A stretch of 64,000 nt of DNA, taken from NCBI GenBank assembly GCA_020091685.1, contig CM034597.1:32330801-32394800 (forward strand), given 5' to 3'. The position numbers were made by a program, and so were the translations under genes. This document shows positions 25,601 through 36,200 of the stretch, piece after piece. The DNA is from Lutjanus erythropterus. Its lineage: Eukaryota; Chordata; Actinopteri; Lutjaniformes; Lutjanidae. The number at the start of each line of letters is the position of its first letter. Positions within the stretch are counted from its first letter, which is position 1. Below the pieces are notes generated by a model. That model was not told the origin of the DNA. It saw only the letters and a list, made by a program, of their open reading frames with translations, and did no database searches.

Positions 25601-27248
25601 ACAGACGATCAGTCAGTATGACAATCCACATGTCGACAATAACTCACTAGTTTAGCAACAATGGTGTTGATATTACTTTTAAAACTTCGAGACAGAAGAT
25701 CTAAAACCTCTTACTAAAAGTGGAACCCAGACAAAGAACCAATTAAAAAGGTGCTCCACTTGCGTTTCACTGCGGTGGTCCCTTGGTAGAAAACCTGCTG
25801 GTACCCAATGTTTTCTGCCCTCTTATCTAAGCGTTGCGAAATTGACGGAGCTTCAAGCAGCTCAAATGACTCCTTAAAGCTCTAATTAGGCAGCAGCATC
25901 TCTCTTCCATTTTATTGCTTTCTTTGTTCAAAACTGTTCCCCAGAACAGGACGGTGCCTAAGGACAATTTTCATCTTCCCAACTCCTTTTCTCACAACAG
26001 TTTGACACTTTTGCTGCCTAGTTTCCTTTGATTTGTCAGTTCTTTACAATGCAAGAATGTCTCTATTTCACATAATATACATGGCTTTATAAATTTCCAT
26101 ACAACTCTCTCTTTTTCTTCCAAATTTTCCCTAAAACATACCAGTGTTTCAGCCCACAGCCTTTACTGCCACAAGCCTTTACTATATGTGTTCAGCTCAA
26201 AACACCTTCCACCATGTGTTGTGGTCTTGCCCAAAGTTTGCCGCCTCTGTGGTCACCCTGTTTGACTCAATTTGTAAGACTTACGGATGTAATCTTATGC
26301 CTTCTCCTACCAATGCTATTTTGGTATAATCTCAGTTCCAAATGCCTCCCTGTTCAATTACAGAAGGTCACAGCCTTTTCCTCCATATTAGCTACACATT
26401 GGGGTTGTTCCCACAGTCTTGCGTCGAGTTAAAAATATATTTATATAAATTCAGAGTCAGAGGTAAAAATGAACTAACTGGTGGCAGACAGCAGGTGAGA
26501 ACATTATACAACACATTTGATGGTGTATTTTCAAGGATAAATCAGAAATGAAACTGATTGTGTGGTATTTTTAACATTTAAATCACCTAAGTATATCAAT
26601 CCTGATAAGTTATAAATTCACTTAAATGAATAAATTCACACCTGCCAAAATAATGGGAGGTCACTGTCTGATCCAACAGTGATGAAAGCTAGCTGCTAGC
26701 TAAAATAGCCAGTGGAGAATTCCAAATTGTGGACAATTTGGTGGCATCCCAGACCGTGAGAATAACGCTGTCAGTGGCTTCGCTGCATGTAAAAAGTGTC
26801 AAAAAGTTTTAGCTTTTGATAGCTGCATGATAGGTGTGTTGTCGCTGAGGAAACACATCTACAGCTGCAGGAGCGCAGGTGCTGCGATAGTTGAAAGATA
26901 TTTTTCCAAGAACACAAGGGAGTAAGCGATAATTGTGAGTGTGTGTGTGTGTATGTTTAATCACAGGCCAGTTCAGAGGACATAATTGCGGGTAACAGGT
27001 TGGCTCTAGTGCCAGCTGGAGCAGGTTTGCAAAAACTGGACTTGTGCAGGGCTCTGCGTTCCCACACAAATAACAGTATTGGAAATACCTTCAATCACGC
27101 ATGTTAATTACTAGAAAAATAACCCTGCTACTTCCCAACAGCGTCCTGTATGCCAGATTTTTTTTAAACACAGCCAGGCTATAAAACAATGACAGCAGTT
27201 ATATCAAACCCACAAAGGGTTAGTAGTATACAGCTGTTAAAAATAATG

Positions 27249-27284
<36 letters not shown>

Positions 27285-30200
27285 TTTATATGGTTTGGAA
27301 ACATGAACTTGAACTATAAACAAGGGGTCTGTCCTCTGCTAAGACAAGATGAAATGAAAATTGCATTTATAACCCTTTTAGATCACAACCCTGGTCATAC
27401 TGTACACACATTTAACAATGTATGCTAAATAATACAAAAATAAATAAATACATTTTTTTGTATTCAACATACAACTATATTTTCCTCCTGTAAAACAAAT
27501 TATGACGTCCCGCCTGCCTGTTCTGTTTCACTCAGCAATCTTCAGCAGACAGAAGCTAAACACTCTTGAATGCTGTTTTATCTGGACTGCACACTATAAA
27601 CACTACACACTGTGACGCACATGTTTTGCTTTGTACTTTGTGATTTGTCTGTTTCTGATGTTGTTGTTGGTTATGTCTTTTGTTTGTTTCCAATATTTTT
27701 TTTATCTTCTTGTACATATTTGTACCTTTACATTTATGTTAATGCCTTGTCTGTTGAATGGAAATAAATCTGCGTCATGATGATGCTATTTTGCCATTAT
27801 TTTTAGACTTTATAATAAGTGACATGTGGAACTGATCTGTTCTGCTCTGCAAAACCACTACAGCAAAGAGCACTTGGCACTTAAATGGAGACGATAAAAA
27901 AAAAAAAAAATCAAGACCTCATGGTTACCTGCTAATCTTGAAAAAATGCAGAAGTTGTAGAAAGTGGAAGATATGGCTTTTTAAATGATAGCATTTAATG
28001 ATAGCAACAGTGGCTCTCCCACTGGTAGTGTGAGGGGATTAGACTGTCGGTTGTGTGTTGTGACTGCACATGGTTGGTTGCTGAGGATGTACTCTTCACA
28101 CAGGATTACCATCATCGCATTCCCTGCCCACGCCAGGTCCCTTTGATGTAAAAGTGTTTGAGACCTCTCCAACACTGGTGTGTCACTGTTTTTATCTAAT
28201 TTTTGGAGGAATAGACTGAAGCGGAAATGATCATTTTGCTAATGCAATGATAAGGAAGCCATTAGAAATGTGTAGAAATCACGAGCGTAAGATTAAAAGA
28301 GTGCATGATGAAATGAGAGAGAACCAGAATTCCAAGCTCAACTGTCAAAGCAAAGGAGGGAGCAATAATGAATGTGTAAAAACCGAGGAGAAGGACTGAA
28401 AGAAGATGTGTTTAAGCGAAGAAATTAGACAGGAGAGAGGAAATGAAGGACAGACGATGAATAGAGAGAAAAGGCATGAGGAAAGAAAGGTGTAGGTGGC
28501 AAGAGAAAAGGAGAAACATGTTGGAGGGAGGACAGAAAATAACCGAAAAGAGGATTAAAGGAAGATGGGAGGAGCATAGGAAGCAAGCATTGGATAAAAA
28601 AAAAGTAAGTGGAGAATGAAAGGGAGGAAATGGAATGAGGAAGGGCTGAAGGAAAGATCAGTAACTGAGCTAGAAAGAGACAGAGACTGATAGAGGGAGG
28701 CCAAATTTCATTAAGCGGCGACAGAGCAGCATCTGCAGAGCGGACTTCGTCTTGAAACAGATCGCCGATGAACTTCCCTGACTTCATTAAACATCTCCAC
28801 TTCCACTCGTCCCCGAGTGAGCTGTGATTAGCGTTGGCCGGCTCGCTAATTTACCTCCATTTACTGTGACCTCCGCTCAGGCTCTGCAGCAGGGTTCAGC
28901 ATCAAGAAGATTTTCCCAGTTGCACGATAGGGTCACGAAAGTCACAAGCACTTTCATCAGCACATGGAACAACAGTGAAAATACTCATGTGCTCCTCCCC
29001 CAACTATATGCTACCATAATAAGCTGGGACACAACAAAAATGCTGCCTAAATGCAGCAGTTGAGTTTCATCTCCAGGATGTGAGATACCAACGTTTTGGG
29101 TAGGAGGCTCTCTGTCCGAAGCTTCATGCACGCACGCAACAGTTTACAGAGGCAATCAGCAAGCAACCACCAGCAGACACCAGCACTCACCAGAGAAGCT
29201 GGTTCTTTCTGTTTTGTCTCTCTTCTCTCCTCCCCTCCGCTCACAAAGTCAAAGACACTTTAAAATGCATTTCTCCTCCGGTCAGCAGTCAACATAGACA
29301 GAGAGACTAATTAAGGTACAGAGAACAGTCAAGCGCGGTTGGCTCCTCAACGGGTCACTGCTGCAGACTGGTTGAGAAGCGAGAGCGAAGATAAATCCGC
29401 TTTTTAATCCCAGACGTTTGACACATAAACCCTGAGCTCTGCCCCTGCCAGTAAAGGAGTCAGCATCGGAGCAAAATCAGTGTGACTCTGGTTTTGCTTT
29501 AGCCAGAAGCTCCAGTCCGTCCCCGGCTCTCAGCAGCTGTCTGTCAGCTCTGTACGTCAGTTCTGCCCCGGTCCTCTCTGCACAACACTCACCAAAAGCC
29601 CCGTAACAAACACACTACAATACTCTTCCTGATAACTGTGTCTTACTTTTTGTTTTGTTTTTTTTGGAGTGGCTTTGTAGTTTAGGCAGCAGTCGCCAAT
29701 GTTTGAATAGCGACTTTTCCTGTGGGAGATTATGATATCCAGGCTTTCCACCAAAGGCACACGCACATGCAGCTGCAATAGTAGAACAGCCGATAGGAAT
29801 GACTGGTCTCTGAGATGACCTGCGATGGGTCAAAATCTCCCATCATTGACAAGGTTTTCTAAAGCCTGAGAACAGAGTCAAGAGGAGGTGCAGAAGTCGA
29901 GTTCTCTCTCAGAGGACTTGATATACAATATGCTGAAAGGTTATTATGGAGTCACTGCTCACTGATGCCAAAAATATGTTGTTTACCACAGCTTAAAAAG
30001 GAGTGAGGTGTCAGTGTCAGTTACACAGGTTTTATACAGGTTTTTGAAGGTTTTTTGAAAACTGCACTTACCCCTGGTGAAGATGACTGCATCATCTTTT
30101 AGATGGATTTTTGATGAACAATCGCTGTCTGTGCTAACCACGATGATAAATACACTGTTTCCTGTGACGGTGAGCATGTCTCATAAAAACTAACAGCAAC

Positions 30201-33200
30201 AGGAAATGTTTAGTTAGCATTAGCAGAGACTAAATGCGCCTCTGATAAGGCTGCTGGGACACTGACAGTAAACAGTGATGTTGTATCAGTGAGATAAAGT
30301 TTCAAACAGTAACACTGAACCACATACTGCATTATTTCCTATGAATCCCTGGTGTGTGTGAGGGCAATCTCAATCTCAACCCCGCCACTATTGTATAGAG
30401 GGGTAATTTCAGCATATAAATGCATCAAATGGCTATTGCAGAAAAATTGCTGATATCATATCATAAAACTGCATCAGGGTTTGAATTCATGAAAATCTTG
30501 ATATAACTTTATGTCAAGGCAGCTCAGTGTTACTGGTGTTCTGTCGGAATATTCTTAATTTATCACTCTTGTGTGTTGTGTTGACACTGTACAACAGTGT
30601 TATTTTCACTATGGCTGCACTCAAACTTGACAAATCAAATAAAATCAGCAGGGACCTGCTGTTTGAGAGGAAGAGAAGAGGAACATCTCCCCTTAAACAT
30701 AACTCCGATGCGCACTTTGTGATCCAGTGAAATGTTTCCAACAAAAAGTTTCACTTGAAAAGCCAGAAAAGTGAAAACAGGACAATTATTTTCGGGTGTG
30801 AAACTGAGGCAAAGACACCAGGGAAAGACTAGTTGTTTTGAACGGGAAACAATGTTTGGAACTCTTCACAACACAAACAAAGATGCACTTGCACACACAC
30901 ACACATTTTACGAGTGCGTCAGCCGTCCCTCTCTTCCTCCACATCTTCACCAACAGTGTGCATTATCTGGTTAGATCAGCTAGTTACTTTCTAATGCTCG
31001 ACCTTCGGTGGTAGGGTAAGCTCTCCTCCCTCATTACAGCTGGTTAGAAGTCGCCTCGGGCAAGTTTAGTGTTTTGTTGCAGGGAGTTTGTCGAGAGGAG
31101 AAGCTTGGGGGGAAAAGGACTGAAGATACTGTATTTGTTGTGTGCATAAAAAGTCAGAAACTGTTTCCTTGTCTCTCCTAATAAACACTTGGTCTTTAAC
31201 AACAGTTGGTCCTCTTGAGATTCTGGAAAAACTGAAAGAAATACTGAATGTCGGTATGTGTTTGTGCGTCTGTGTCTGTGTGTGAGAGAGTGTACACAGA
31301 CACACAAACACGTAAAAAACAAACAAACAAACAAACAACACTTCTATGACAGCTTAATGAGTAAATGAATATTAATTTGTCCTCAGATGTCACACACTGA
31401 AACAAAAAAGGGTCTCGGCCCAAATTGCAGCTGCTGTCAGCTGCATTGGCTTTAATTAATTCCAAGCAATTAGTTCAAATTTGACTTAATGTGCAAAAGA
31501 AACTAATTCACAAATATTTAACACCAATCAAATAAAAAAAAGGTCATGTTAATGTTTTTTAGTTTTGGTTAAAGATTTATTACAAACAAAGAATATCCCA
31601 CAGACCAAGGTGATGTCTCAAATATCTTGTTTTGTCCGTTCAACATGAAAAGACATTTAATTTATAATATTACATAATACAGAAGTGTAGCAAATCCACA
31701 TTTTTTAAAGGCAGAGACCAGTGAACCGTTGGCATTTTAATTTGATAAAGGACTAAAACTGCTGCTGGTGTGACTGGAATTTTCTCAGATTTTTTCCATT
31801 TGAATAACTGTTAGAGGCCCCAAGAGGTGGCAGCATCCAGCATTTCACATAAAAAAATGATTTCAGAGGCAATCTTTTATTCCTTTCTTTCTTTCCTACA
31901 ACATTACTTATCTTTCAGTGTTTCAGATTTATCTTGTAAGCCTCTTGGGTTTCTGACCCTCAGGTTGGGAACAACAGACTTACAGACTTTCATCTGATCG
32001 ACTAATTGATTACTCAAATTGTCCAGAACTACTATTACAGGCCTTGATGATAGACAATGGGAGAATGGGAGTCCTTGATTATTGGATGCCTACAGGATGG
32101 TGATGCTCGACTTGTGGCACGCGAGCCAAATCTGGCTCCCAGTAGGGAACAGAGAGATCCTCTGACAAATTTTCTAATTTGCAATGAAAATAAATCGACA
32201 CACTGCCTTTCCCAGGAGGGACAGATATGTCAGTTCTGTATGACTGGATAAACGAGGCTCTTCATAACAGAGAGCAGGCTGATATTTGTGCGATGGCCTT
32301 CAGGCTGAGCAGCAGGATCAGACAGTGCTCTCTATGCAGTTCACACTACAAAAGTTTAAGTACGCTCTTCATTCTGTCCCTGGTTAGAGCTGTTTATATT
32401 TATGAATCATTCCAGCATCTCAGAAAATGCACAAGGGAAGATATTCCAGCTGTTTAATGTTGTATAAACTCTTTCAAATGTTACCAAAGCATTTGCAGTC
32501 ATTAAATGCAGTAAAACATCTGATTTACCTGTGAATCCACCAAGTTAATTGAGTTAATTAGTTAAGTTAATAAATCAGTTCAATTGAATATAAAGAATTT
32601 CTAAGAAAGATGAGTTATGGGCCTTTAAATGTTTATTCATTTAATATGATGAATAACATTATTATTGTTATTATTAATATTTGTTTAACAAGTGGCCTCC
32701 TTCATCTTGGCAAAGCAAGCTCACTATCCCTGTTTTAGTATATTAGTTTCCAACTCTGGGAAAGGAGGGAAAAGTCTCTGCACTCTGTATTAGGGCTAGG
32801 CAATATGGGTTATAAATAATGTCTCAATATTTTTAGGCTCTGCTGCCATATATAATATCTCAAAATACACAGCCTTTTGAACCAGGAAAAGACAATATTC
32901 ATACCATATCATAATACAACAATATCCAAAATCTAAGACAATATCTAGTCACATATCACGATATCGATAAATCCTACTCTGTAACTCTTTGCAACATCAC
33001 ACATTTAGACTATTTTATGCGACCTCCTTTTGATGACTCATGTAATAACTAATTTTTTTTTTCCCTCTTTCGTTCACTGCGCCTCCCCTGAAACTGTCTG
33101 CAGCCCCCCTGGGGAGTCCTCCCACTTTGAAAACCTCTACACACGACAAACAAGTCTTAAGAGAAACAAACCGAGGAGTCAGTGGAAACTAATTTAGATG

Positions 33201-36200
33201 CCGTGTGGAAACCAACCGTTACAACAGCTCTGACGAGTCAGGACCACTGGGGGAAACCTTGTTAAATGGCAAAAGAGCCAAGGTCAGAAAGAACCACTTC
33301 TGGGTAGCACATATTTATCTGAAAATATTCCACACTAAGTAAAATACATCCTTCGTGTGCCCAAACAGTTTTAAAAATCTACACCAGCATCTCTGTCGGC
33401 GGGGCAGCGACCTCTGGCTTCATCGAGTTATAATTAACGGCATTCACGTCTGGGCACGCTCAAGCTGAATGTGAATGTGTGAGCTGTCAGCTGGAGCGAC
33501 TGTCGGACGTTGTTCGGGTCGTGACGAGGGAACCGCCGAGTTCAGCGTGAACAGGCGGTTTCATCAGGATCGCCGTTTCCGTCTCTGGGAGCCACTAGAC
33601 TTTAACCATGTGGGACACTTCTGGGTCAAGAGTTTGTGGAGGCGGAAAAATGTGGGAAAAGAAGCTGTGTTGAGTTGCGAAATTGCAGTTTCAAGTCTCA
33701 CGGCCTTTGCGAGCAGGTTAACAAACTGCATATGTGTGTGTGGGTGTATGTGTGTTCATCTAGCTCATAAGCTCGAAGCCACTGCTGTCACTAGTCACTT
33801 CTCCCACTGCAGCCACTCAAGCTGGGTGATTGATGTCTGATGCTGGGTGCACTCAGTATTAACTTTTTTTTTTCCAAATCCAGATTGGATTGCAGGAGGG
33901 TGTTGATCTCCTTCACTCTGTCAATCATCCTTGAGCACTTCCAATTGATCACGTTCACAGCTGGTGTGAGTGGCATGAGTGGATATAGATACAAGATGGA
34001 TGGATGAAGATAAAGGTAACCCTAAAATTGAAAGGTACATGGCCACTTTAATGTACTGAATTCACTCACAGAAGTGCGTAACACTTTATGGCACATAGTC
34101 ATACATCACAAACTATGTCAATGATTTTGGTGAAACTAGATCATATTTTATGCAGAAAATGTTTTCTGGATTTTCCTTTTGTTGTCCTCAGCTGCACTGC
34201 CTCAAAATTCTGTGATTTGCAGAGTTTTCTTAATGTGCTAACTGCTGCTAGCTAGTTAGCTGAGTTCATCATAGCCCCTGGGAAGTGTTGGTGTTCACAC
34301 TTCCAGCACAGGGAGCTTTGGAGGAGGAGGAGATTTTCAGGCTACATCCCCAATCCTACGATTTCATTTTAAAATGTCTACGTTTTGCTACATTTTCCAA
34401 ATAGTGTCCACGTTTTGGTCTTTCACACCAGCTAACACAGAGCTGTTTGTAAATGCTGCTGACCCTGTTTCAGGTTTAAAACTCCGGGGCTGCGTTTCTG
34501 TCTGGATGGGTAGAAACGTTGACTTCTGGAAACAATGATACAGACACCCAGAGTGCTTCTTGATCAGGTCTTATCACTCACAACGTGTCAGCCCCTGTTT
34601 CTTTACACTGCAGCCCTTACAGACACTGTGAGGCTGGCTGTTGCTTGATCGCTTCTTTCTTCACACTCTTATCTACTTCTAATGCTTGTTTAAAAGTTTA
34701 AAAACCCAAATCTTACATAATGTTGCTTTAAGTGAGAAGAAATATATGAGCCATCCTGATGCTATGTAACATCTGCTGTTTCACTAAAATGCATGTTCGC
34801 AGTTCACAAGGAGCTCATACACTCAGTAATGCAACAGGTAGATCTGGCGCTAATGGGGATATTTGTGTCCAACCAAGGGTGTCATTCAATCATTTTTTCT
34901 CTGTCAAAAGTAACAAACTAGTGCTGCAGAGTCAAGAGTTTGTCACCATCAGTGTTCATCACCTGTATGTGGTGCGTGTTGATATGAAAACAAGATGAAT
35001 TTGTTTATGCTTACATTATATACATATATACGTCCTCGTGTTGCATTATCATTTACAGAGAAGATATGAAAATAGAAATATGCATGTGAAACAAGCAGAG
35101 TGTTGCTCCATCTGCTGTAGGAGCTCTGGGCGCATTGCCCTGCTCATTACAAAAATATACTCTCTTTGCCCATCGTCTATTTATGCTGTATATGTGTGCG
35201 AAGTCCATATGTGAGGATTTACTGTGTATGCATGCTTTCTATCCCGTATATATACTTGTGTGGGTGTATTTATGTTCTTGAGGCATGGAAACTGCACACA
35301 CTGTGTTAGCAAATTTCTACCTTGTGGACAACAAATTCTGTTTGTCTGTAACACCACCAGTAAACATCAACAAATCCAGTTACTTTATTTAATTTGCACT
35401 GCAATGATTTCTGAGTTTCTCATCGTTTTGCCTTTTTATTTGTTAATAATTTGCCTCTAACTGTTACCAACAACTGTTGCCACGATGAACTTAAGGTGCC
35501 AAAGAGACAGAGTACACATGAATGAGTCACCAACACTGCTGTCATTGTTCTAGTGACTTCAGATTAAGCCGTCTAATTACAGAGAATAAGAACACCAGAC
35601 AGTGCAACAGTTCCCACGGCAACATACACTCGAGTCCCAAGTACCACTTGTTATGGTAATGGCCGTCACACTACGTGCAGGTATTGGAAAGATCTGAATT
35701 GTAGTGTCAGTGGGAACAGAATTTGCAAAGTAAGTGATGAAATGAAATGCAGCTCTGATACTGTCATACAAGCTATAGAGGGAGAGCAGAAAATAAGTGT
35801 TGAACATCCCTCCAGAGGCCTCAACAGTCCTTAAAAACAGATTATTTAAACTGGTATTTGGCAGACTTTGACAACATGAAGATGTAAAGGGGGAATGTTT
35901 AAAGTTGATTACTCCACTTAGAGTGCGGTCACTTCACAGTGATCAAAAATACAACCCCAAACACAAAAAAGTTTGGATGCAGTGTAAAACTTTGCTAAAA
36001 ACAAAATGCAATGATTTGCTAATACTTTGACTTGTATTCAGTTATATTCAGCATGAACACATGGTGTTGGTGCCCATGGAATGGCTAACTGTCATATCTG
36101 TGAAGGCCCCATCAATGCTCAAAGGTGCATACACGTTTTGGAGCAACATCCAGACAATGTCTTTTTTAGGGCATTAGTAAAAGGGTTTGAGTACGAGTCT

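Noticed and set aside
28425..28787. 120-residue minus-strand Leu/Ser/Pro-rich frame
   Set aside because: Consequence of the purine-rich tract, which has few stop codons on the opposite strand.
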